From NCBI GenBank assembly GCA_948468325.1, contig CAOKHR010000169.1, forward strand, positions 1 to 5,664: 5,664 nucleotides of DNA. The letters are read 5' to 3'. The notes under the pieces are model-generated. The model was not told where the DNA came from. It searched no databases and saw nothing but the letters and a program-made list of their open reading frames with translations. Made by a program: the position numbers and the translations under genes. Every line of letters starts with the position of its first letter. Positions within the stretch are counted from its first letter, which is position 1. This DNA is from an uncultured Lachnospiraceae bacterium. GTDB lineage: Bacteria; Bacillota; Clostridia; Lachnospirales; Lachnospiraceae. This document shows, piece by piece, positions 1 to 4,780 of the stretch.

Positions 1-151
1 TCCATTTTTTGCTTTTGCCGACTCCCTTATATTCGGATGATTTGACTACAATTTCCCGATTTGGTTTCCGGACTGCAACGGCGTACTGATCTTTGTTTTT
101 CATCATAACGCCTTCCATGACCGCCTGTCCGCCAATACCTGAATATCTCAT
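1..151 (-). CDS. DUF1385 family membrane protein (YqhQ-like), N-terminal fragment
   Basis: Only the first 50 codons are visible; the gene runs off the left edge. The translation begins MRYSGIGGQAVMEGVMMKN, and the GGQAVMEGVMM stretch is the hallmark N-terminus of DUF1385 proteins (B. subtilis YqhQ type). Members are predicted polytopic membrane proteins of unknown biochemical role. The membrane segments would lie beyond this fragment, so none can be seen here. The ATG is preceded by TTGGAG about 5 nt upstream, a credible ribosome binding site. The gene lies 112 bp downstream of rpmE in the same direction, behind an intrinsic terminator. The rho-rpmE-DUF1385 order is, from memory, common in Clostridia, often followed by prmC/prfA. 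I see no convincing promoter in the gap, so it may depend on terminator read-through. Family assignment is confident; function is unknown. Confidence 0.85.
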   Translation of the reverse strand, partial: MRYSGIGGQAVMEGVMMKNKDQYAVAVRKPNREIVVKSSEYKGVGKSKKW

Positions 152-214
152 ATTTTTCTCCAATATATCTGTAGAACATGCCACTGACAGCTTCTTTATG
201 ACGCATTACAACTC

Positions 215-249
215 AAAAAAGGTTGAGATTAAAATTAACCTCAACCTTA
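215..249 (-). terminator. Intrinsic terminator downstream of rpmE
   Basis: On the minus strand a perfect 9-bp stem (AAGGTTGAG / CTCAACCTT, bases 219-227 with 240-248) closes a loop of about 12 nt and is followed by six T residues (bases 215-220, partly shared with the stem foot). It begins 15 bp past the rpmE stop codon. This is a textbook Rho-independent terminator for the rpmE transcript. The T-tract is short and followed by GAG, so some read-through into the DUF1385 gene is plausible. Confidence 0.85.
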
Positions 250-263
250 CCATGCACTGCATC

Positions 264-470
264 TTAGTTCTGAGCTATGCCGTATTTTCTATTGAACCTG
301 TCAATACGTCCGCGTGCCTGAGCAGCTTTCTGCTGGCCTGTATAGAACGGATGGCATTTGGAACAGATTTCAACGTGAATATCTTTTTTAGTTGAACCCG
401 TAACAAATGTATTGCCACAGTTACATGTTACAGTTGCCTGATAGTAATCTGGATGGATTCCCTCTTTCAT
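264..470 (-). CDS. rpmE: 50S ribosomal protein L31 (zinc-binding type)
   Basis: This 68-residue protein is L31 of the large ribosomal subunit, which helps bridge the subunits near the central protuberance. It starts MKEGIHPDYYQATVTC, the standard L31 N-terminus, and ends in the typical basic tail (RIDRFNRKYG). Four cysteines at residues 16, 18, 36 and 39 (CxC and CxxC) match the zinc-ligand pattern of the C+ form, as opposed to the zinc-free paralogue made under zinc starvation. The frame stays open to a GTG at 479, but that codon lies inside the Shine-Dalgarno sequence GAGGTGA, which sits 5 nt from the ATG at 470, so the ATG start is chosen. The gene lies between rho upstream and a DUF1385 gene downstream. 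It has its own promoter (542-570), a leader of about 65 nt with a hairpin, and a terminator directly after the stop. Confidence 0.97.
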   Translation of the reverse strand: MKEGIHPDYYQATVTCNCGNTFVTGSTKKDIHVEICSKCHPFYTGQQKAAQARGRIDRFNRKYGIAQN

Positions 471-475
471 ATCTT

Positions 476-482
476 TCACCTC
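476..482 (-). promoter_or_regulatory. Shine-Dalgarno sequence that fixes the rpmE start
   Basis: GAGGTGA, a 7-base match to the anti-Shine-Dalgarno end of 16S rRNA, lies 5 nt before the ATG at 470. The alternative GTG at 479 is part of this motif and has no ribosome binding site of its own, which decides the start in favour of the ATG. Confidence 0.85.
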
Positions 483-492
483 ACAAAGTTTT

Positions 493-522
493 ATGTGATA
501 AATACAAATTGCTTATTCACAT
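493..522 (-). promoter_or_regulatory. Stem-loop in the rpmE leader, possible L31 autoregulatory element
   Basis: In the rpmE mRNA, ATGTGA (522-517) pairs with TCACAT (498-493). After one bulged A the pairing continues with TAA/TTA, giving a stem of about 9 bp around a loop of about 11 nt. It ends roughly 10 nt before the Shine-Dalgarno sequence. L31 represses its own mRNA in E. coli, and candidate L31 leaders have been proposed in Firmicutes, so a regulatory role is reasonable. I cannot match this hairpin to a defined leader family by eye, and the stem is AU-rich. Confidence 0.4.
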
Positions 523-541
523 CTTAATAAACAGCTTATTC

Positions 542-570
542 AGTATATCATACCAAAATTGAATATGCAA
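542..570 (-). promoter_or_regulatory. Sigma-A promoter of rpmE
   Basis: The minus strand reads TTGCAT (570-565), exactly 17 bp, then TATACT (547-542), with TGA immediately before the -10 hexamer forming an extended -10. Four of six -35 bases and five of six -10 bases match consensus. The start site would be near 535, giving a leader of about 65 nt. The promoter lies just after the rho stop codon, so rpmE can be expressed independently of rho. I see no terminator between rho and rpmE, so read-through from rho is also likely. Confidence 0.8.
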
Positions 571-576
571 GCAATT

Positions 577-1953
577 TCAGAAAAATCTTGTCTTTTTCAC
601 CATCTGAATAAATTCTTTGTTATTCCGCGTCCTTGCAAACGCATTTAGTGCGGATTCCACCGCATCTTCTGATTTGGCCCCGTTAAATGCCTTGCGCATT
701 ATATCTACGGCCTCCTGTTCTTCGCGGTCCAACAAAAGATCTTCTCTTCTTGTCCCTGATTTTACAATGTCAATTGCAGGAAATACGCGCTTTTCGGAAA
801 GCTTGCGGTCCAAGACAAGTTCCATATTGCCGGTTCCTTTAAATTCTTCAAATACCACGTCGTCCATCTTGCTTCCGGTATCGACCAGCGCTGTTGCCAG
901 TATCGTCAGACTGCCGCCTTCCCGCATATTTCTGGCGGCGCCAAAGAAACGCTTTGGCATATGAAGCGCCGCCGGATCCAAACCGCCGGATAATGTCCTT
1001 CCGCTTGGCGGAACCGTTAAATTGTACGCTCTTGCCAGACGTGTAATACTGTCCAAAAGAATCATTACGTCTTTGCGGTGTTCCACCAGCCGCTTTGCAC
1101 GCTCAATTACCATTTCCGACACACGCTTGTGGTGTTCCGGAAGCTCGTCAAAAGTAGAGTAAATGACTTCTACATTCCTGCCCTCAATCGCTTCTTTAAT
1201 GTCTGTCACTTCTTCCGGACGTTCGTCAATCAAAAGAATAATCAGGTGCATATCCGGATTGGATTTCGTTACTGCTTTTGCAATCTGTTTTAAAAGAGTT
1301 GTCTTTCCTGCTTTTGGCTGGGAAACAATCATTCCCCTCTGCCCTTTTCCGATAGGGGAAACGAGATCTACAATCCGCATAGCCACCGATGCTCCGGGCT
1401 GCTCCAAACGAAGCCTTTCATTTGGAAAAACCGGCGTAAGATCTTCAAAATTCTTGCGACGCTGTGCAACGCCCGGATGAAATCCGTTGATTGTATTTAC
1501 ATATAACAATGCACTGAATTTCTCCTGCTGCGTCTTGATTCGTGTATTTCCGCTGATAATATCGCCTGTTTTTAAATTGAATTTACGAATCTGCGAAGGA
1601 GACACATAGACATCCCGTTCTCCCGGAAGATAATTCTCACAGCGGATAAATCCATATCCGTCCGGCATAACTTCTAAAATTCCGTTTGCAGTAATTCCGC
1701 TGTCCAGCTCATCTCTTGCCGTGTTATTTGCCGTATCCTGTGCCGTACTCTTTCCTTCCGGCTCGTATTTTATTTCTTCCCTGACTTCCGTGACCTCTTT
1801 TTCTTCTTTTTGATTACTGGCTTCTTTTTCATCTTCTTGCAGCATCCGCTCTACCAGTTCGCTTTTCTTTAACCCCGATAAATTCTTTAATCCTCTGGCC
1901 TTTGCCAGGTCTCTGAGTACTGTTACTGACAGACTTTCATATTTTTCTCTCAT
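577..1953 (-). CDS. rho: Transcription termination factor Rho
   Basis: Rho is a hexameric RNA-dependent ATPase/helicase that loads on unstructured nascent RNA and releases it from RNA polymerase. Counting from the chosen start (458 aa), residues 5-40 form the Rho N-terminal helical domain (TVLRDLAKARGLKNLSGLKK). Residues 41-85 are an acidic, Glu/Lys-rich insert. Residues 90-160 form the cold-shock/OB RNA-binding fold (GYGFIR, DVYVSPSQIRKF). The rest is the RecA-like ATPase. The P-loop QPKAGKTT is at 212-219, LLIDERPEEVTD at about 240-251, Walker B MILLDSITR at about 297-305, and GTGNMELVLDRKLSEKRVFPA near 373-393. All catalytic motifs look intact, including those lining the bicyclomycin pocket. 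The open frame reaches a TTG at 2019, but that codon has no ribosome binding site; the ATG at 1953 has AGGAG 10 nt upstream and gives the usual MREKYESL start. It is transcribed leftward toward rpmE. Confidence 0.97.
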   Translation of the reverse strand: MREKYESLSVTVLRDLAKARGLKNLSGLKKSELVERMLQEDEKEASNQKEEKEVTEVREEIKYEPEGKSTAQDTANNTARDELDSGITANGILEVMPDGYGFIRCENYLPGERDVYVSPSQIRKFNLKTGDIISGNTRIKTQQEKFSALLYVNTINGFHPGVAQRRKNFEDLTPVFPNERLRLEQPGASVAMRIVDLVSPIGKGQRGMIVSQPKAGKTTLLKQIAKAVTKSNPDMHLIILLIDERPEEVTDIKEAIEGRNVEVIYSTFDELPEHHKRVSEMVIERAKRLVEHRKDVMILLDSITRLARAYNLTVPPSGRTLSGGLDPAALHMPKRFFGAARNMREGGSLTILATALVDTGSKMDDVVFEEFKGTGNMELVLDRKLSEKRVFPAIDIVKSGTRREDLLLDREEQEAVDIMRKAFNGAKSEDAVESALNAFARTRNNKEFIQMVKKTRFF

Positions 1954-1963
1954 TTTCTCAAAT

Positions 1964-1968
1964 CTCCT
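1964..1968 (-). promoter_or_regulatory. Shine-Dalgarno sequence that fixes the rho start
   Basis: AGGAG lies 10 nt before the ATG at 1953. No comparable motif precedes the TTG at 2019, where the upstream bases read ATAAAACCATTCT. An in-frame TAA four codons above that TTG closes the frame, so no other upstream start exists except a GTG at residue 16 of the long form, which is also poorly supported. Confidence 0.7.
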
Positions 1969-2065
1969 ATTCACCTGCGCGTCCTGCTCATCGTCTGGGA
2001 TTCCTGTCTGATACGACAAAGAATGGTTTTATACCACTGATTTTTCTATTCTATAGTAACAATTC

Positions 2066-2104
2066 GGGGCAATATTCAAAGTTTTGCTTCGCAAAAACCG
2101 CCCC
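2066..2104 (-). other. Stem-loop in the rho 5' leader
   Basis: In the rho transcript GGGGC (2104-2100) can pair with GCCCC (2070-2066). Inside this lies a second helix, TTTTGC paired with GCAAAA around the three-base loop GAA. The inner helix is 6 bp, the outer 5 bp, with a large asymmetric internal loop between them. No T-run follows on either strand, so it is not an intrinsic terminator. It could be a leader regulatory structure or simply the flank of the neighbouring repeat-like element. Confidence 0.45.
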
Positions 2105-2109
2105 TCAGC

Positions 2110-2162
2110 CCTGAATCATGTTCTCACGGAAAGCACAGCCAGTGCGTATTCCTGACCCATGA
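2110..2162. repeat. Structured, repeat-like intergenic element in the rho leader
   Basis: Two imperfect direct copies of an 11-mer, CCTGAATCATG (2110-2120) and CCTGACCCATG (2151-2161), differ at two positions and flank a hairpin. The hairpin arms are TCA-c-GGAA-a-GCAC (2124-2136) and GTGC-gta-TTCC-TGA (2142-2155), with loop AGCCA: 11 bp in three short helices. The block is visibly richer in G and C than the AT-rich promoter sequence beside it. Both strands carry a 14-codon ATG-to-TGA frame across the same bases. These traits suggest a dispersed intergenic repeat or a structured leader RNA. I cannot tell from one copy which it is. Confidence 0.4.
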
Positions 2163-2170
2163 ATAATAAT

Positions 2171-2199
2171 ATTATACAATACCTTTCGTAAAATAGGAA
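2171..2199 (-). promoter_or_regulatory. Probable promoter of rho
   Basis: A perfect -10 box TATAAT (2176-2171 on the minus strand) lies 17 bp downstream of TTCCTA (2199-2194), a weak -35 matching three of six consensus bases. The start site would be near 2164, giving a leader of about 210 nt that includes both stem-loops. A weaker alternative, TTGAAT-18 bp-TATAGA at 2079-2050, lies inside the leader and would give a shorter transcript. Confidence 0.6.
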
Positions 2200-2209
2200 G
2201 TCCTTTTTC

Positions 2210-2238
2210 TTGATTTGTTATATTTTTAATGATATGAT
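2210..2238 (+). promoter_or_regulatory. Sigma-A promoter of the malic enzyme gene
   Basis: TTGATT (2210-2215), a 17-bp AT-rich spacer, then TATGAT (2233-2238) match the -35 (four of six) and -10 (five of six) consensus. The start site would be near 2245, about 69 nt before the ATG at 2314. It points away from the rho promoter, with about 10 bp between the two -35 boxes, so the two units share one control region. Confidence 0.7.
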
Positions 2239-2300
2239 AATTGATGGTTGTTTTTTACATCCACGTCAACGAATGGCGTATCACCAGGTTTAAAACAGAA

Positions 2301-2306
2301 AAGGAG
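2301..2306 (+). promoter_or_regulatory. Shine-Dalgarno sequence that fixes the malic enzyme start
   Basis: AAGGAG lies 7 nt before the ATG at 2314. The open frame extends up to a TTG at 2248, but that codon falls within a few bases of the predicted transcription start and has no ribosome binding site. The 22 extra residues it would add do not resemble a malic enzyme N-terminus. Confidence 0.9.
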
Positions 2307-2313
2307 TTTTGTC

Positions 2314-3486
2314 ATGGATTACGGAGAAAGAGCATTAATTGCACATAAAGAATGGAACGGAAAATTAGAAACAATTTCAAAATCACCTGTAAAAGACCGC
2401 GATGCGCTTTCCATCGCTTACACTCCAGGTGTTGCGGAACCATGCAGAGCCATCGCCAAAAATCCGGCGGAAGCATATACTTATACAATGAAAGCAAACA
2501 CGGTTGCCGTTGTCTCTGACGGAAGCGCCGTACTTGGTCTCGGCAATATTGGCCCTTATGCCGCAATGCCCGTTATGGAAGGCAAATGCGTGCTTTTCAA
2601 AGAATTCGGCAATGTCAACGCCGTACCCATCTGTCTGGACACACAGGATACCGAAGAAATTATACAGACTGTCCGACTGATTGCACCCGCTTTCGGCGGA
2701 ATCAATCTGGAAGACATTTCTGCTCCGAGATGTTTTGAAATTGAAGAGCGGCTCAATAAAATGCTGGACATTCCTGTTTTTCATGATGACCAGCACGGAA
2801 CTGCCATTGTCGTTCTTGCCGGCATCATCAATGCCTTAAAAGTAACCGGCAAAAAGAAAGAAGACTGTAAAGTCGTTGTAAACGGCGCGGGTTCTGCCGG
2901 CGTGGCAATTACAAAACTGCTGTTAAAATATGGATTTTTACATATAACGATGTGCGACAAAGAAGGAATTATCGGAAAAGATTATCCGAACTTAAACTGG
3001 ATGCAGCAAAAAATGGCAGAAGTCACCAATCTGGAAAATGCCCGCGGAACTTTAGCCGATGCCTTAAACGGCGCAGATATTTTTATAGGTGTTTCTGCAC
3101 CGGATATTGTAAGTCCCCAAATGGCCGCTTCCATGAACAAAGACGCCATTCTCTTTGCAATGGCGAATCCCGTACCGGAAATCATGCCTGACGCCGCAAA
3201 AGCTGCCGGAGCAAAAGTTGTAGGTACCGGAAGAAGCGATTTTCCAAATCAGGTCAACAATGTCGTTGCTTTTCCCGGCATTTTCAAAGGCGCACTGGAA
3301 GGCCGGGCGTCAGAAATTACCGAAGAGATGAAACTTGCCGCTGCCGAAGCAATTGCCGGACTTGTCAGCAGCGAGGAGCTGAATGAAGATTTTATTATGC
3401 CGCAGGCTTTTGACCCACGTGTAGCAGAAGCCGTAAGCACTGCCGTAAAAGCCCACATCAAAGGAGTGGATAGGACAGATGGCTGA
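2314..3486 (+). CDS. NAD(P)-dependent malic enzyme (oxaloacetate-decarboxylating), short form
   Basis: This 390-residue cytoplasmic enzyme converts L-malate to pyruvate and CO2 while reducing NAD(P)+, linking C4 acids to pyruvate and supplying reducing equivalents. The N-terminal malic domain (about 1-165) shows AYTPGVAEPC with the catalytic tyrosine Y36, the catalytic lysine K91 in MEGKCVLFKEF, and metal ligands E133/D134 (NLEDIS) and D159 (FHDDQHGTA). The Rossmann domain follows, with GAGSAG at 191-196 and the conserved FAMANPVPE. It ends near residue 390, so the phosphotransacetylase-like extension of E. coli MaeB (about 760 aa) is absent; the size matches B. subtilis YtsJ-type enzymes. 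Cofactor preference cannot be settled by eye, though the acidic residue ending the second strand (MCDKEG) hints at NAD. It has its own promoter, and its last 8 bp overlap the DUF4364 gene. Confidence 0.96.
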   Translation: MDYGERALIAHKEWNGKLETISKSPVKDRDALSIAYTPGVAEPCRAIAKNPAEAYTYTMKANTVAVVSDGSAVLGLGNIGPYAAMPVMEGKCVLFKEFGNVNAVPICLDTQDTEEIIQTVRLIAPAFGGINLEDISAPRCFEIEERLNKMLDIPVFHDDQHGTAIVVLAGIINALKVTGKKKEDCKVVVNGAGSAGVAITKLLLKYGFLHITMCDKEGIIGKDYPNLNWMQQKMAEVTNLENARGTLADALNGADIFIGVSAPDIVSPQMAASMNKDAILFAMANPVPEIMPDAAKAAGAKVVGTGRSDFPNQVNNVVAFPGIFKGALEGRASEITEEMKLAAAEAIAGLVSSEELNEDFIMPQAFDPRVAEAVSTAVKAHIKGVDRTDG

Positions 3487-3994
3487 TCCAAACACCATTT
3501 ATAAAATAACAGTTTTAGCCATGTTAGACAAAGTGGATTTTCCGCTTTCCAATACACAAATATCGAATTTCTTTCTGGAACAGGATTATACGGATTATTT
3601 TACCGTCCAGCAGATTATCAACGGACTTTTGGATTCCAGGCTGATTCGGTTTGAGTCTACGCACAATAATACGCAGTATCATATCACTGCTTCCGGCAGA
3701 GAAACTCTGAAATTTTTTGAAGATAAAATTACACCTGCAATCGAAACAGATATTACTTCCTACTTTGAAAAAAACAAAATGACATTAAAGAATGAAAATT
3801 CTGTTGTTGCAAATTTTTACAAATCTACGCATTCCGGTTTTGATGTGCGCTGTCAGTTAAAAGAAAACAATACTTCTGTAATTGATTTAACGCTCCACGT
3901 ACAGACAAAAGCACAGGCACAGGCCGTCTGTGCCAACTGGCAGAAACAGAATCTGGAAGTTTATACTTATCTGATGGATCTGCTGATTCAATAA
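3479..3994 (+). CDS. DUF4364 family protein, probable winged-helix fold
   Basis: This 171-residue soluble protein matches the DUF4364 family found mainly in Clostridia; its function is unknown. Residues 1-80 look like a winged helix: helix TIYKITVLAMLDKV, the PLSNTQISNFFLEQDYTDYFTVQQIINGLLDSRLI segment resembling a helix-turn-helix with recognition helix, then a short wing (YHITASGRETLKFF). Residues 85-171 form a mixed alpha/beta region without a motif I recognise. There is no signal peptide or membrane segment. The ATG overlaps the malic enzyme stop by 8 bp. Two possible ribosome binding sites lie inside the malic enzyme gene, AGGAG 12 nt upstream and AGGA 3 nt upstream, so translation is probably coupled. 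It could be a DNA-binding regulator, but that rests on fold resemblance alone. A strong terminator begins at the base after its stop codon. Confidence 0.85.
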   Translation: MADPNTIYKITVLAMLDKVDFPLSNTQISNFFLEQDYTDYFTVQQIINGLLDSRLIRFESTHNNTQYHITASGRETLKFFEDKITPAIETDITSYFEKNKMTLKNENSVVANFYKSTHSGFDVRCQLKENNTSVIDLTLHVQTKAQAQAVCANWQKQNLEVYTYLMDLLIQ

Positions 3995-4042
3995 AAAACC
4001 TTACCGGTTTTAGACTTTCGTGTCTGAAATCAGTAAGGTTTT
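3995..4042. terminator. Bidirectional intrinsic terminator between convergent genes
   Basis: AAAACCTTAC (3995-4004) pairs with GTAAGGTTTT (4033-4042), 10 bp. After a CGG/TCA internal loop a second helix, TTTTAGAC with GTCTGAAA (one G-T wobble), closes a loop of about 6 nt. A-rich bases on the left and T-rich bases on the right give a U-tract on both strands: TTTTATTATAT rightward and TTTTTTAT leftward. It therefore serves the DUF4364 transcript from the left and mecA from the right. It starts directly after the DUF4364 stop and ends 15 bp before the mecA stop. Confidence 0.92.
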
Positions 4043-4057
4043 ATTATATCCGGTATT

Positions 4058-4741
4058 TTATAACTTTGCCAGTGTCTCAAGAGCCCTGTTTTTTAAAATC
4101 ACATTGGCATGCTCTTCTAAAAAATTGCTGCGCGGACTGTCTTTTTCAATTGCTTTCGCATATTCCATAGAAGCCGCCACAAATTCATATACATATTTTC
4201 TTGTGCTCTGATTCAAATCCGCCCACAGAAAATATTTTCCTGTCTTTTCCAGAAAATACAGCCGGCTTTTGCCTTTTGAATTTCCGGGAAGGACCTGGCA
4301 GAACTTCCTTACACTGTCAAGGGAATGAAACGTCAGCAGGTATGCATAACCTTCGGGATCGCTTTCTTCCTCTTTCTGCCGTTTTCCGGCCTCTTTTAAA
4401 ATATCGTCTTTGACATCCTGCTTCTCTTTCAAAGCTTCTTTTGCAGCAGATGAGCCAAACATATTCCGGATATGCTCTAATATTTCCGCATTGCTGACCT
4501 GACTCTCCGAAAATGTCAGTACGATCTCATCCTCGGACATAATCGCTGCCTGTATCGACATCATATTGCTGTTTGTCTTAAATCCCACCTCTTCTTCTGC
4601 CACCTGAATCAGATGTTCTAAAAATTCCCTGGCATTTGGCGTATTGGAAAAAAAGTCATCCAGTCCAATGCCATGCTCTTCCAAGTCTTCCTGGGTCAAA
4701 GTACAACGCAGTGACCCGTTATCCATTTTTTCAAACTTCAT
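4058..4741 (-). CDS. mecA: Adaptor protein MecA
   Basis: MecA adaptors activate the AAA+ unfoldase ClpC and deliver substrates to ClpCP for degradation; in B. subtilis ComK is the classic target. This 227-residue protein has the family layout and near-usual length (218 in B. subtilis). The N-terminal substrate-binding domain is at about 1-80 (MKFEKMDNGSLRCTLTQEDL, with the EEHGIGLDDFF and VAEEEVGF segments). A charged linker rich in Lys and Glu follows at about 85-130. The C-terminal ClpC-binding domain is at about 131-227 (YAYLLTFHSLDSVRKFCQVLP, RLYFLEKTGKYFLWADL). It is distinct from the unrelated methicillin-resistance gene of the same name. A ribosome binding site close to the full anti-Shine-Dalgarno complement precedes the ATG. 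It lies 39 bp downstream of the pyrophosphatase gene with no terminator between, so the two are probably cotranscribed. Its substrates here are unknown. Confidence 0.9.
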   Translation of the reverse strand: MKFEKMDNGSLRCTLTQEDLEEHGIGLDDFFSNTPNAREFLEHLIQVAEEEVGFKTNSNMMSIQAAIMSEDEIVLTFSESQVSNAEILEHIRNMFGSSAAKEALKEKQDVKDDILKEAGKRQKEEESDPEGYAYLLTFHSLDSVRKFCQVLPGNSKGKSRLYFLEKTGKYFLWADLNQSTRKYVYEFVAASMEYAKAIEKDSPRSNFLEEHANVILKNRALETLAKL

Positions 4742-4746
4742 AATGC

Positions 4747-4756
4747 ATCACATCCT
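4747..4756 (-). promoter_or_regulatory. Extended Shine-Dalgarno sequence of mecA
   Basis: AGGATGTGAT matches the full ten-base anti-Shine-Dalgarno complement AGGAGGTGAT at nine positions and ends 5 nt before the ATG at 4741. This is longer than the other ribosome binding sites in the window and suggests efficient initiation. Confidence 0.8.
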
Positions 4757-4780
4757 TACTAATCCACTGTATATAGACTG

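Noticed and set aside
93..395. 100-codon rightward open frame across rpmE and its terminator
   Set aside because: It runs antisense through the rpmE terminator, much of rpmE and the DUF1385 start, has no ribosome binding site, and its translation resembles no protein.
471..576. Terminator for rho before rpmE
   Set aside because: The gap holds only AT-rich weak hairpins with no GC stem followed by a T-run; rho is probably read through into rpmE.
617..1480. Several rightward open frames opposite rho (617-964, 1078-1293, 1163-1480)
   Set aside because: They are antisense shadows of the conserved Rho coding sequence, with low-complexity Ser/Arg-rich translations and no ribosome binding sites.
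2066..2104. Rho-independent terminator in the rho/malic enzyme gap
   Set aside because: A stem-loop is present, but no T-run follows it on either strand, so it is listed only as a leader structure.
2312..3557. Leftward open frames opposite the malic enzyme and one alternative rightward frame at 2952-3191
   Set aside because: All lie within the well-supported malic enzyme gene, and their translations show no domain or plausible start signal.
4020..4413. Short rightward frames opposite mecA
   Set aside because: One begins inside the terminator hairpin, both are antisense to mecA, and neither has a ribosome binding site.
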